A stretch of DNA of 64,000 nt from Methylobacteriaceae bacterium (GTDB lineage Bacteria; Pseudomonadota; Alphaproteobacteria; Rhizobiales; Beijerinckiaceae). The stretch lies in contig CANEZL010000004.1 in NCBI GenBank assembly GCA_947444195.1, forward strand, positions 1 to 64,000, written 5' to 3'. Each line of letters begins with the position of its first letter. The stretch's first letter is position 1. Shown here piece after piece: positions 9,131 to 18,202 of this stretch. The position numbers and the translations under genes were made by a program. The notes under the pieces are model-generated. The model made no database searches, was not told where the DNA came from, and saw only the letters and a program-made list of their open reading frames with translations.

Positions 9131-10179
9131 CCCGGGGCATCGGCTACTACGTCCACCATCAGGGCGTCGGACACTGGCAGCGCGCCTGCGCCATCGCGGC
9201 GCGGCTCGACCGGCCCTGCACCCTGATCGGCACCTTTGCCGGGATCGACACCGCGGAGGCGCCGGGCCCGGTCCTCGACCTGCCCGACGACCGTCTGGAC
9301 GCGGCCTTCGACGGCGCGGACGGCGCGGCCGACCGCCCGCACGGGTTGCACTACGCCCCCCTGCGCCACGCCGGCATCCGGGCGCGCATGGCCCGCATCG
9401 CCGACTGGGCGGCGCGGACCGACCCGGCGCTCCTCGTGGTGGACGTGTCGGTGGAGGTGGCGCTCCTCGCCCGTCTCCTCTCCCTGCCGACCCTGGTCTT
9501 CCGGCTCGCGGGCACGCGCACGGACCTGCCGCATCTGGAGGCCTTCCGCGCCGCCGACCGGCTGATCGCGCCCTTCCCGGAGAGCCTCGACGCGGCGGGC
9601 GTCCCCGACTGGGTGCGCGCCAAGACCTATCACGCCGGCTTTCTCGGCCGGACCCGGCCGGCCGGCCCGGCCGCGGATCCGGCCGGCCCGGTCGTGGTGG
9701 TGTTCGGCCGCGGCGGGGCCGGCGGCACGGCGACCGACCTCGCGGCAGCGGCCCGCGCCGTCCCCGATCGGGTCTGGCACGTCCTGGGACCTGTGACGGG
9801 CACGGCCGAGATGCCGCCCAACCTCCACCTGCACTGCTGGGTCGCGGACGTGGATGCCTGGATCGCGCGGGCCGGGCTCGTGGTCGGCGGCGCGGGGGAC
9901 GGCGTCGTGGCGGCGGTGGCGGCGGGCGGCAAACGCTTCCTGTGCCTGCCCGAGCCCCGGGCCTACGGCGAGCAGACCGAGAAGGCGGAGGCGCTCGCCC
10001 GCCTCGGCGCGGCGCTCGTCCATCCGGGCTGGCCCGAGCCGACGCACTGGCCCGCCCTGCTGCGGGCGGCCCGGGACCTCGACCCGTCGCGGATCGCGGC
10101 ACTCCACGATCCCGAGGCGATCGCGCGGACCGCGGGTTTCATCGCGCATCGAGCGGATATGGGCGCGGCCGGCGCCTGA
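9127..10179 (+). CDS. Glycosyltransferase, MurG/GT28-like (GT-B fold)
   Basis: 350-residue protein whose N terminus (GIGYYVHHQGVGHWQRACAIA) is like the membrane-facing glycine/histidine loop of MurG-type enzymes and whose C terminus (WVADVDAWIARAGLVVGGAGDGVVAAVAAGGKRFLCLPEPRAYGEQTEKAEAL) matches the GT28 C-terminal donor-binding domain. It is therefore probably a glycosyltransferase using a UDP- or GDP-sugar. GTG at 9127 overlaps the stop of the preceding gene by four bases, the only plausible start. Sequence divergence is high enough that the substrate cannot be inferred. Confidence 0.75.
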   Translation: MTRGIGYYVHHQGVGHWQRACAIAARLDRPCTLIGTFAGIDTAEAPGPVLDLPDDRLDAAFDGADGAADRPHGLHYAPLRHAGIRARMARIADWAARTDPALLVVDVSVEVALLARLLSLPTLVFRLAGTRTDLPHLEAFRAADRLIAPFPESLDAAGVPDWVRAKTYHAGFLGRTRPAGPAADPAGPVVVVFGRGGAGGTATDLAAAARAVPDRVWHVLGPVTGTAEMPPNLHLHCWVADVDAWIARAGLVVGGAGDGVVAAVAAGGKRFLCLPEPRAYGEQTEKAEALARLGAALVHPGWPEPTHWPALLRAARDLDPSRIAALHDPEAIARTAGFIAHRADMGAAGA

Positions 10180-10191
10180 GGCCGGCCGCGC
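10163..10191 (+). terminator. Hairpin across the glycosyltransferase operon stop codon
   Basis: 10-bp inverted repeat GCGCGGCCGG / CCGGCCGCGC (10163-10172, 10182-10191) that includes the stop codon at 10177-10179. Likely a transcript end without a T tail. Confidence 0.45.
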
Positions 10192-10310
10192 GCCGGGTCG
10201 GGGATCGTGTCCCCGGGTCGATCACCCCGGCGGCCGGTGAGGCGACCGTCCCCTCCCGCAAGGGCGAGAAGGGCCGCCCGCCACCGCTTCGGCGCCGCCG
10301 CGCGGAGGCG

Positions 10311-10493
10311 TCAGGAGATCAGGTCGAGGCGCTTCGCGTCGAGGCCGCTCGCGCGCAGGGTGTCCGGCAGGGCGGAGAAGTCGCGGTAGCCGGCCTCGCG
10401 GGCCATGGCGTCCAGCGCGGTCCGCTCGTCGTCGGCCGAGCCGGTCCAGAGCACGGCGCCGCTCGACCTCTGCTTGATCTGGAAGATGCTCAT
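10311..10493 (-). CDS. Small conserved-looking hypothetical protein
   Basis: 60-residue soluble protein, MSIFQIKQRS... to ...LDAKRLDLIS. It has balanced, non-repetitive composition (charged helix with DDERTALDAMAREAGY) and codon use like the neighbouring genes, which argues for a real gene. The ATG at 10493 is chosen because the upstream reading frame becomes Arg/Gly-rich and noncoding in character. It sits alone between a plus-strand glycosyltransferase operon and the efflux operon, divergent from the latter. No function recognised. Confidence 0.55.
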   Translation of the reverse strand: MSIFQIKQRSSGAVLWTGSADDERTALDAMAREAGYRDFSALPDTLRASGLDAKRLDLIS

Positions 10494-10734
10494 CGTCACT
10501 CTCACCGTGGATTCGGTCGCGTGCGGGGATAACGCGCCGTTGCGGCCCCGGTTGCACCGGCCGCCCCGCGGGCGCCGGATCGAGGATGTCGCATTTCGGC
10601 ACCGGCGGCCCCTGCGTCGCCATGTGGCCCGTGCGGTGCCGCAAACCCGCCGCACGGGCGCGTATAAGATTGCTGTGTCGTCCGGCCCCCGCTCGGGCCG
10701 CGCCATCCCGATTCCGTGCCCGTGAGGCCCGCCC

Positions 10735-11964
10735 GTGTCCGACCGCTCCGCTCTCCCCGCGCGTCCCCGCGCCAACACGGTCCGTGCGGCGGCGGTCGCG
10801 GCCTGCCTCCTGATGGGTGCCCGGCCGGTCGCCGCCGTCGAGCCGGCGGCCGTGCCGGATGCCGCCGCCATCGCCCCCGCCGTCACCGTGGTGCCGGCCG
10901 AGACCCGGGAGGTGGTGGAGCGCGCCGTGGTCAGCGGCACCCTGGTCCCCCGCGACGAGATCCTCGTCGCCCCCGAGATCGAGGGCTACCGCATCACCGC
11001 GCTCCTGGTGGAGGAGGGCGACAGCGTCGCGAGGGGCCAGGTGCTCGCCCGCCTGTCGCAGGAGATGATCGCCACGCAGGAGGCCACGAACGCCGCCGCG
11101 ATCGCCCGGGCCGAGGCGGCCATCGTCCAGGCCCGCAGCCAGATCCTCCAGGCCGAGGCCGCCCAGGTGGAGGCCAAGCTCTCCCTGGAGCGCGCCCAGG
11201 CCCTGGTGCGCACCGGCAACGCCACCGCGGCCGTGCTGGAGCAGCGCACCGCCGCCGCCCAGGGCGCGGACGGCAAGCTCGCCGCGGCGCGCGGCGGCCT
11301 GCAATCGGCGGAGGCCGACCTCGCCACCGCGAAGGCGGCGGGCGCCGAGATCGCCCTCAAGCGCGCCCGCACCGAGATCCGGGCGCCGGAGGCCGGCATC
11401 GTCAACCGCCGCACCGCCCGCGTCGGCGCCACCGCCACCGCGGTGGGCGAGCCCCTGTTCCGCCTCATCGCCCGCGGCGAGATCGAATTGGAGGGCGAGG
11501 TGCCCGAGACGCAGCTGCCCCGCCTGAAGGCGGGCGACGCGGCCACCCTCGAACTGGAGGAGGGCGGGCGCATCGGGGGCCGGGTCCGCCGGGTCTATCC
11601 GGAGGTCGACCGCGCCACGCGCCTCGGCAAGGTCCGCATCGCGCTGGATCCCGATCCGCGCCTGCGCATCGGCGCCTTCGCCCGCGGCAACGTCGAGATC
11701 GCCCGCCGCCGCGGCGTCACGGTGCCGGTGGCGAGCCTGCTCTTCGCAAGCGACGGGCGCGTCGGCGTGCTCGCCGTGCGCGATGGCCGCGTCGAGGCCC
11801 GCACCGTGCAGACCGGGCTCTCCGCCGAGGGCATCACCGAGATCCGCTCCGGCCTCGCCGCGGACGAGCTGGTGGTGGCCCGCGCCGGCAGCTTCCTGCG
11901 CGACGGCGACCGGGTCCGCCCCGTGGCGCCGGAGGCCGTGAAGCCCCTGGCGGACGCGCGCTGA
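10735..11964 (+). CDS. RND efflux periplasmic adaptor subunit
   Basis: Membrane-fusion protein that links an inner-membrane RND pump to an outer-membrane channel. 409 residues: a signal peptide (hydrophobic run about residues 17-34, likely cleaved near PVAA-VEPAA), a split biotinyl-lipoyl domain (PEIEGYRITALLVEEGDSVARGQVLARL and IRAPEAGIVNRRTARVGA), a long alpha hairpin between them rich in Ala/Glu (AQVEAKLSLERAQALVRTGNATAAVLEQ), and a beta-barrel domain. GTG at 10735 is the start that includes the whole signal peptide. It lies 11 nt before the pump gene. The cargo is unknown; no outer-membrane factor is next to it. Confidence 0.9.
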   Translation: MSDRSALPARPRANTVRAAAVAACLLMGARPVAAVEPAAVPDAAAIAPAVTVVPAETREVVERAVVSGTLVPRDEILVAPEIEGYRITALLVEEGDSVARGQVLARLSQEMIATQEATNAAAIARAEAAIVQARSQILQAEAAQVEAKLSLERAQALVRTGNATAAVLEQRTAAAQGADGKLAAARGGLQSAEADLATAKAAGAEIALKRARTEIRAPEAGIVNRRTARVGATATAVGEPLFRLIARGEIELEGEVPETQLPRLKAGDAATLELEEGGRIGGRVRRVYPEVDRATRLGKVRIALDPDPRLRIGAFARGNVEIARRRGVTVPVASLLFASDGRVGVLAVRDGRVEARTVQTGLSAEGITEIRSGLAADELVVARAGSFLRDGDRVRPVAPEAVKPLADAR

Positions 11965-11975
11965 AGGTCCGACCC

Positions 11976-14900
11976 ATGCGCCTCAACATCTCAGCCTGGG
12001 CGATCCGCAAGCCCCTGCCGTCGATCGTGATGTTCCTCGTGCTGATGGTGCTCGGCCTCGTCAGCTTCCGGTCCCTGCCGATCACGCGATTCCCCAACAT
12101 CGACATCCCGATCGTCTCGGTGACGATCACGCAGTCGGGCGCCGCTCCCTCCGAGTTGCAGACCCAGGTCACCAAGTGGGTCGAGGATTCGGTGGCGGGC
12201 GTGAAGGGCGTCAAGCACGTCCTCTCCAACATCACCGAGGGCGTCTCGACCACCACGATCGAGTTCCGCCTGGAGGTGAACCAGGACCGCGCCGTCAACG
12301 ACGTGAAGGACGCGATCTCGAAGATCCGCATCAACCTGCCGCGCACCATCGACGAGCCGGTGATCCAGCGCGTCGAGATCGCCGGCCTGCCGATCATGAT
12401 CTACGGCGCCTCCGCGCCCGCCATGACCCCCGAGGACCTGTCGTGGTTCGTCGAGGACAAGGTCGCCCGCACCCTCCAGGGGGTGAAGGGCGTGGGCGGC
12501 GTCGAGCGGGTGGGCGGCGTCGCCCGCGAGGTCCGGGTGACCCTGAAGCCCGACCGGCTGCTCTCGCTCGGCATCACCGCGGCGGACGTGAACCGGCAAT
12601 TGCGCCTCACCTCCGCCGACATGGCGGGCGGGCGCGGCGAGGTCGGCGGCCAGGAGCAGTCGATCCGCGCGCTCGCGGCCTCGGCGAGCCTCGACACGCT
12701 GGCGGCCACCTCCATCGTCGTGCCCGGCAACCGCAAGGTGCGCCTCGACGAGCTGGCCACTCTGACCGATACCGCCGAGGAGCCGCGCACCTTCGCCCGC
12801 TTCAACGGCGAGCCGGTGGTGGCCTTCGCGATCTCCCGGGCCATGGGGGCGAGCGACGCCGACGTCTCGGTGGGCGTCGCCAAGAAGATCGCCGAGATCC
12901 AGGCGGCCACCCCCGGCGTGCGCTTCGACCTCATCGACACCAGCGTCACCAACACCATCGGCAACTACCACTCGGCGATGATCGGCCTCCTCGAAGGGGC
13001 GGCGCTCGCGGTGGTGGTGGTGTTCCTGTTCCTGCGCGACTGGCGCGCCACGCTCATCGCCGCCATCGCCCTGCCGCTCTCGGTGCTGCCGACCTTCTGG
13101 GTGATGAGCGCGCTGGGCTTCTCCCTCAACGCGGTCAGCCTCCTCGCCATCACCCTCGTCACCGGCATCCTCGTGGACGACGCGATCGTGGAGATCGAGA
13201 ACATCGTCCGCCACATGCGCATGGGCAAATCGGCCTACCGCGCGTCCCTCGAGGCCGCCGACGAGATCGGGCTCGCCGTCATCGCCATCACCGCGACCAT
13301 CATCGCGATCTTCGCGCCGGTCTCCTTCATGCCGGGCATCGCCGGGCAGTACTTCAAGCAGTTCGGCCTCACCATCGCGGCGGCCGTGTTCATGTCGCTG
13401 CTGGTCGCGCGCCTGATCACGCCGGTGCTCGCCGCCTACTTCCTGCGCGATCACGGGCCCGACCACACCCGCGAGGGGGTCGTGATGCGCGCCTACACGC
13501 GCCTCGTGGCGTGGTCGGTGCGGCACAAGTTCATCACCCTGGTGGCGGGGCTCGCCTGCTTTGCCGGCTCCATCATGTCCACGGGCCTCCTGCCCTCGGG
13601 CTTCCTGCCGGCGGAGGACGCCGCCCGCACCCTCTTCGTGGTGGAACTGCCGCCGGGCGCGCGCCTCTCCGAGACCACCCGCGTCAGCGACAAGCTCGTG
13701 GAGCGGATCCGCAAGCTGCCCGAGGTGGCGAGCGTCTTCGTGGACGGCGGCCGGCAGCTGCCCGGCAAGAAGGAGGTCAGGCTCGCGAGCCTGACCATCA
13801 ACCTGACCCCGAAGAACCAGCGCCACCGCACCCAGAAGCAGGTCGACGTGGCGATCGCCGACATCCTGCGCGACGAGCCCGACATCCGCTTCTGGGCGCT
13901 GCGCGAGGGCGGCCAGCGCGACCTCGCCCTCATCGTCAGCGGGCCCGACAAGGGGGTGGTGGCCGACGTCGCCGCCCGCCTGCAGCGCGAGGCGTCGCAG
14001 GTGCCCCACCTCGTCAACGTGATCTCGACGGCGCCCCTCGACCGCACCGAGATCCGCATCCGCCCGCGCCCGGGCGTGGCGGCCGATCTCGGCGTCTCCA
14101 CGGATCTGCTGGCCGAGACGGTGCGGGTCGGCACCATCGGTGACATCGGCGCCAACCTCGCCAAGTTCAACGCGGTGGACCGGCAGGTGCCGATCCGGGT
14201 GATGCTGCCCGAGCGCCTGCGCGGCGACCTCGACGCGCTCGGCTCCCTCAAGGTGCCCGTGAAGGGCGGGGCGGCGGTGCCGCTCTCCACGGTGGCCGAG
14301 ATCAGCCTGGGCCAGGGCCCCACCGCCATCGACCGCTACGACCGCGCCGTGCGCGTGGCGCTGGAGGGCGACATGCGCGGCACCGACGCGCTCGGCACCC
14401 TGATCGAGCAGGTGATGGCCCTGCCCGCCGCCAAGAACCTGCCGCCGGGCGTCACCATCCGCCAGACGGGGGACGCCGAGGTGATGGGCGAGGTCTTCGA
14501 GGGCTTCGCGCTCGCCATGGGCGCCGGCCTGATGATGGTCTTCGGCGTGCTGATCCTGCTGTTCGGCTCGTTCCTGCAGCCGATGACGATCCTGTTCTCG
14601 CTGCCCCTCTCCATCGGCGGGGCCATCCTCGGGCTCCTCATCTTCCACATGCCGATCTCGATGCCCGTGGTCATCGGCATCCTAATGCTGATGGGCGTGG
14701 TCACGAAGAACGCCATCATGCTCATCGACTTCGCGGTGGAGGAGATGGCCCGCGGCGTCGACCGCGCCACCGCCATCGTCGATGCCGGCCGCAAGCGCGC
14801 CCGCCCCATCGTGATGACGACCATCGCCATGGCCGCCGGCATGGTGCCCTCGGCCCTGGCGCTGGGCATCGGCGGCGAGTTCCGGGCGCCCATGGCCGTG

Positions 14901-15113
14901 GCGGTGATCGGCGGCCTCATCGTCTCGACCGTGCTGTCCCTCGTGTTCGTGCCGGCGATCTTCATCCTGATGGACGATCTCTCCCGCCTGTTCGGGCGCC
15001 TGTTCGGCCGCCTCGTGGGCGAGCGGGACGACCCCCTCGACGATGCCGCCTTCCCCCCGCCGGCACAGGCCGCCAACGACACCCGCTACGGGCCGCGCGT
15101 CGCGGCCGAGTGA
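11976..15113 (+). CDS. RND-family efflux pump, HAE1-like inner-membrane subunit
   Basis: Proton-driven resistance-nodulation-division transporter, 1045 residues, the usual length. It has the N-terminal helix with ISAWAIRKPLPSIVMFLVLMVLGL, a first periplasmic loop beginning ITRFPNIDIPIVSVTI, six helices with the proton-relay segment TGILVDDAIVEIENIVRH (paired aspartates), a second transmembrane block, a second porter loop, and the repeat GVVTKNAIMLIDFAVEE. Such pumps export hydrophobic drugs or metabolites from the periplasm and inner membrane. Cotranscribed with the adaptor. The substrate cannot be predicted. Confidence 0.93.
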   Translation: MRLNISAWAIRKPLPSIVMFLVLMVLGLVSFRSLPITRFPNIDIPIVSVTITQSGAAPSELQTQVTKWVEDSVAGVKGVKHVLSNITEGVSTTTIEFRLEVNQDRAVNDVKDAISKIRINLPRTIDEPVIQRVEIAGLPIMIYGASAPAMTPEDLSWFVEDKVARTLQGVKGVGGVERVGGVAREVRVTLKPDRLLSLGITAADVNRQLRLTSADMAGGRGEVGGQEQSIRALAASASLDTLAATSIVVPGNRKVRLDELATLTDTAEEPRTFARFNGEPVVAFAISRAMGASDADVSVGVAKKIAEIQAATPGVRFDLIDTSVTNTIGNYHSAMIGLLEGAALAVVVVFLFLRDWRATLIAAIALPLSVLPTFWVMSALGFSLNAVSLLAITLVTGILVDDAIVEIENIVRHMRMGKSAYRASLEAADEIGLAVIAITATIIAIFAPVSFMPGIAGQYFKQFGLTIAAAVFMSLLVARLITPVLAAYFLRDHGPDHTREGVVMRAYTRLVAWSVRHKFITLVAGLACFAGSIMSTGLLPSGFLPAEDAARTLFVVELPPGARLSETTRVSDKLVERIRKLPEVASVFVDGGRQLPGKKEVRLASLTINLTPKNQRHRTQKQVDVAIADILRDEPDIRFWALREGGQRDLALIVSGPDKGVVADVAARLQREASQVPHLVNVISTAPLDRTEIRIRPRPGVAADLGVSTDLLAETVRVGTIGDIGANLAKFNAVDRQVPIRVMLPERLRGDLDALGSLKVPVKGGAAVPLSTVAEISLGQGPTAIDRYDRAVRVALEGDMRGTDALGTLIEQVMALPAAKNLPPGVTIRQTGDAEVMGEVFEGFALAMGAGLMMVFGVLILLFGSFLQPMTILFSLPLSIGGAILGLLIFHMPISMPVVIGILMLMGVVTKNAIMLIDFAVEEMARGVDRATAIVDAGRKRARPIVMTTIAMAAGMVPSALALGIGGEFRAPMAVAVIGGLIVSTVLSLVFVPAIFILMDDLSRLFGRLFGRLVGERDDPLDDAAFPPPAQAANDTRYGPRVAAE

Positions 15114-15266
15114 GGGGAGGCCCGAGGGCTGGTCTCCACCCCTCGCGGCGGGGGCGATCGCCCATCGGCCCGTGGGGTCCGCCTCCGGGCGGTCTGGAAT
15201 ATCGAGCCTCGCCCTCGCCCGTGCGGGCAACGGTATTCTCCATCTCGGGCGGTCGCTGCCGCGTCG

Positions 15267-15430
15267 TCCCTCCCCCCTCTGCGGGGGAGGGTGGCCCCCG
15301 GAGGGGGTCGGGAGAGGGGAGCGGCGCTTCCGGATGGGGCTCGGCATCGACGTTTCGCCTTTGCCGGAAGCGGGGTTCCCCTCTCCCGCCTCGCTGCGCT
15401 CGGCACCCTCCCCCGCAGAGGGGGGAGGGA
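15267..15430. repeat. GC-rich inverted-repeat element
   Basis: Perfect 27-bp inverted repeat: 15267-15293 is the exact reverse complement of 15404-15430 (core CTCTGCGGGGGAGGGTG). A shorter match, GGGAGAGGGG / CCCCTCTCCC, continues inside each arm. Similar CCCCGCAGAGGGGGGAGGGG sequence recurs near 42948, so this is probably a dispersed intergenic element or strong terminator. The rest of the 515-nt gap between the efflux pump and xerC shows no gene I would support. Confidence 0.7.
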
Positions 15431-15628
15431 AGACGCGCGGCTCTGCGCGTTGTGTGAATCCGGTAGCCCGCACGGGGGAGGAGACCCGCGCCTCGCTCAC
15501 GGACCGTCTCTCCGGCATCCGCGCGCGCCCTGTCCCGCAAGGGGGCGGCGAGACCCGCGCCGAAGCGGGGCGGTCGAGACCGACGGCCCGTTAACGCATC
15601 CTCAAGCGGCGGGGGCTTGGCTGTCGGC

Positions 15629-16711
15629 ATGACCCTGCCCACCGCCCTCGGGACGGCTCCCCCGTCCTCCGTCCCGGAGCCCGCCCGGCCCGTCCCGCTC
15701 CCGGGGGATGCGGGGCTGCGGCTGGCGGTGGCCGACTGGCTCACGGCCCTCGCCCGCGAGCGGCGCATGGCCGCCAACACGGTGACCGCCTACGAGCGGG
15801 ACCTGCGCCAGTTCCTCGACCATCTCGCCCGCCGGGGCGGGCCGCCGACGATCGCGCGGATCGTCGCCCTGAAGCCCCGCGCGGTGCGCGCCTTCCTCGC
15901 CGAGCGCCGGGCGGCCGAGATCGGCGGGCGCTCGCTGATGCGGGCCCTCGCGGGCCTGCGCTCCTTCGCGCGCCACCTGGAGCGCGCGGGCCACGGCAGC
16001 GTGGCGGCCCTCGCGGCGGTGCGCTCGCCCAAGCTCGAACGGCGCCTGCCCCGGCCGCTCCCCGTGGCGGCGGCCCGCGCCCTCACCGATCCGGACCTGC
16101 ACGCCGATACCGAGCGCGCGCCCTGGATCCTCGCCCGCGACGCGGCGGTGCTGGCGCTCCTCTACGGCTCGGGCCTGCGCATCTCCGAGGCGCTCGGCCT
16201 CCTGCGCCGGGACGCGCCCCTGCCGGGCACCGACGCCGTCACCGTGCGCGGCAAGGGCGACAAGGCGCGCATGGTGCCGGTCCTGCCCGTCGTGGCGGAG
16301 GCGGTGGCGGCCTACGTGTCCGCCTGCCCCTTCACCCTGGCCCCCGAGGAGCCGCTGTTCCGGGGGGCGCGGGGCGGCCCCCTCTCGCCGCGCATCATCC
16401 AGTACGCGGTGGCCCGCGCCCGCGGGGCGCTCGGCCTGCCCGACAGCGCGACGCCGCACGCCCTGCGGCACTCCTTCGCCACCCATCTCCTCGCCCGGCA
16501 GGGGGAGCTGCGCGCGATCCAGGAACTGCTCGGCCACGCCTCGCTCTCGACGACGCAGCTCTACACCAAGGTCGACGCCGCCCGCCTGCTCTCCGCCTTC
16601 GAGGCCGCCCATCCCCGCGCCGGCCGGACGCCGCCGCCGCCGCGGCCCGAGCCGGACGCGGAGGCGCCGCGGCGCTTCCGGTCCGGGCACGCGTTCCGAG
16701 CCCCTGTCTGA
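15629..16711 (+). CDS. xerC: Tyrosine recombinase XerC
   Basis: Site-specific tyrosine recombinase; with XerD it resolves chromosome dimers at dif during division. 360 residues: an N-terminal SAM-like core-binding domain (LTALARERRMAANTVTAYERDLRQFLDHL), then the catalytic domain with the full set of residues: Arg in YGSGLRISEAL, Lys in RGKGDKARMVPVL, His/Arg in PHALRHSFATHLL, His in LLGHASLSTTQ and Tyr in QLYTKVDA. ATG at 15629 is preferred; TTG at 15617 is an alternative. XerC rather than XerD is inferred from overall resemblance. There is no adjacent integrase target, so it is likely the housekeeping enzyme. Confidence 0.88.
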   Translation: MTLPTALGTAPPSSVPEPARPVPLPGDAGLRLAVADWLTALARERRMAANTVTAYERDLRQFLDHLARRGGPPTIARIVALKPRAVRAFLAERRAAEIGGRSLMRALAGLRSFARHLERAGHGSVAALAAVRSPKLERRLPRPLPVAAARALTDPDLHADTERAPWILARDAAVLALLYGSGLRISEALGLLRRDAPLPGTDAVTVRGKGDKARMVPVLPVVAEAVAAYVSACPFTLAPEEPLFRGARGGPLSPRIIQYAVARARGALGLPDSATPHALRHSFATHLLARQGELRAIQELLGHASLSTTQLYTKVDAARLLSAFEAAHPRAGRTPPPPRPEPDAEAPRRFRSGHAFRAPV

Positions 16712-16733
16712 GCTGCTTCGAGGCTCCGGATCG

Positions 16734-17095
16734 CTACGGCGACCTCGCCGGCTCCGCCCCGCGCGGGGCGGAAGGATCGGGCGCCGCGTCCCCGGCGGGC
16801 CGGGCGGGACCCGGCGGCAGGACGACCTCGCGGAATTTCGGCCGGGCCCGGACGGCGAAGGTGGGCCGGGTCTCCCCCGCCCCCGCCGCCGCGGGCGTCT
16901 CGCGGGTCGTCACGCTCAGCCCGGGAACGAGCCGAAACCCTCGAACCCGCTGGTGGCGGTCGGCCCCGGGCGGACGCTCTCCTGGGGGGGCGGCGGCGGG
17001 GCCGCGGGCCGCTCCTGCGCCGTCACCTCGGGAGCGGTGGCCTCTTCCGCGGCGACGGGCCAGATCGGACGATCCTCAAGGACGAGCTTCGGCAT
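16734..17095 (-). pseudogene. Small hypothetical gene, probably frameshifted
   Basis: ATG at 17095 follows a good ribosome binding site (AGGGGA, 6 nt upstream) and opens a 59-codon frame, MPKLVLEDRPIWPVAAEEATAP..., that stops at 16916. A second frame, one base off, runs on with coding character to a TAG at 16734 (…GFRLVPGLSVTTRETP…, …RPTFAVRARPKFREVVLPPGP…). One added base in the run of seven G at 16984-16990 would fuse the two into a Pro-rich protein of about 120 residues. So either the gene is broken, a sequencing error lies in the homopolymer, or a programmed slip occurs. No function recognised. Confidence 0.5.
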
Positions 17096-17223
17096 CGCAT
17101 TCCCCTGTCGAGGGCTGGAACGGTCGAGATTGGTATATGGCATGCCAACCGATTTTCAAGGCTTGCGGCGGCCGCCCGGCGGCCCGTCCGCGGTTTTCCC
17201 GGGGATGACGGGCCGGCGATGCC

Positions 17224-17988
17224 TCAGGGCCGGGCGGCGAGGAAGGCCAGCACCCCGTCCCGGTGCTCCTTGGCGCCGACCGCGGTGCTGTGGTCGCGCC
17301 CCTGGATCTCCAGGGCGCGGGCGTTCGGCATCAGCGCGGCGAGGGCCGGACCCGCGCCCGACACGGTGTCGAGGGTGCCTACCGAGACCAGCGTCGGATG
17401 CTCGATCTGCGCCACCTCCGCCCGCGACAGGGTCTGGCGCGAGCCGCGCATGCAGGCGGCGAGCGCGCGCAGGTCGCTGCGGGTCTGCTCGGCGAAGGTG
17501 CGGAAGGCGGCGGCCGTCGGGTTCGGCGCCGGCGTGCCGGGGGCGGCCTCCAGCGCCTCGGCGATGCCGTCGGGCAGGCCGCGGCCCTCGACGAGGTGCA
17601 TGCCGAGCCCGCCCAGCAGCACCGAGCGCACGCGGCCCGGATGGTCGAGGGCGGTGAAGGCGGTGATGCGCGCGCCCATCGAGTAGCCCATCACGTCGGC
17701 GCGGGGGATGCCGAGATGGTCGAGGAGGCGCACCGCGTCGCCCGCCATCGCCTCGGAGCTGTAGAGGGCGGGGTCGTAGAGCTTCTCGCTCTCCCCGTGG
17801 CCGCGGTTGTCGGGGGCGATCACCCGGTATCCCGCCTGGGACAGGGTGCGCACCCAGAGAGTGTTGACCCAGTTCACCGCGTGGTTCGAGGCGAAGCCGT
17901 GGATGAGCAGGATCGGATCGCCGCCCCCGCCCGCCGCCGGAACGTCGAGATAGGCGATCCGCACGCCGTCCGAATCGAAGCTCTGCAT
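17224..17988 (-). CDS. Alpha/beta-fold hydrolase
   Basis: 254-residue alpha/beta hydrolase. The oxyanion HG motif (LLIHGFASN), the nucleophile elbow GYSMGAR (S103), an acid in VGTLDTVSG and the late histidine in QGRDHSTAV make a complete catalytic triad. The DNRGHGESEK stretch is typical of esterase/epoxide-hydrolase-like members. Start ATG at 17988. It is monocistronic and convergent with the upstream region of the small broken gene. The substrate is not predictable. Confidence 0.85.
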   Translation of the reverse strand: MQSFDSDGVRIAYLDVPAAGGGGDPILLIHGFASNHAVNWVNTLWVRTLSQAGYRVIAPDNRGHGESEKLYDPALYSSEAMAGDAVRLLDHLGIPRADVMGYSMGARITAFTALDHPGRVRSVLLGGLGMHLVEGRGLPDGIAEALEAAPGTPAPNPTAAAFRTFAEQTRSDLRALAACMRGSRQTLSRAEVAQIEHPTLVSVGTLDTVSGAGPALAALMPNARALEIQGRDHSTAVGAKEHRDGVLAFLAARP

Positions 17989-18028
17989 CGTGTAAGCCGC
18001 GCACCCGCTGGTCCGAAGACCATCGCTT

Positions 18029-18130
18029 AGAGCACGATGCGAAAAAGTGGAATCCGGTTTTTCGGGATCGTCGTGCGATCACAAAAAGATAGAGCGTGCT
18101 GCTGTTTCCCTGAAAAAGCAGCACGCTCTA
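18029..18130. repeat. Twin-hairpin dispersed repeat, copy A
   Basis: About 100 bp made of two imperfect hairpins: one beginning GCACGATGCG with the loop segment GTGGAATCCGG, and a second with arms AGAGCGTGCTGCTG / AGCAGCACGCTCT. Four other copies occur at 19817, 45413, 51134 and 51949. Intergenic, between the hydrolase and fkbM. Confidence 0.85.
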
Positions 18131-18202
18131 GAGCACCCCGGCGGGGCAGGGCAACGCGCCGGCGCTTGCCCGGGGCCGGTTCCGCTGTCATCACCCCGCC
18201 CG

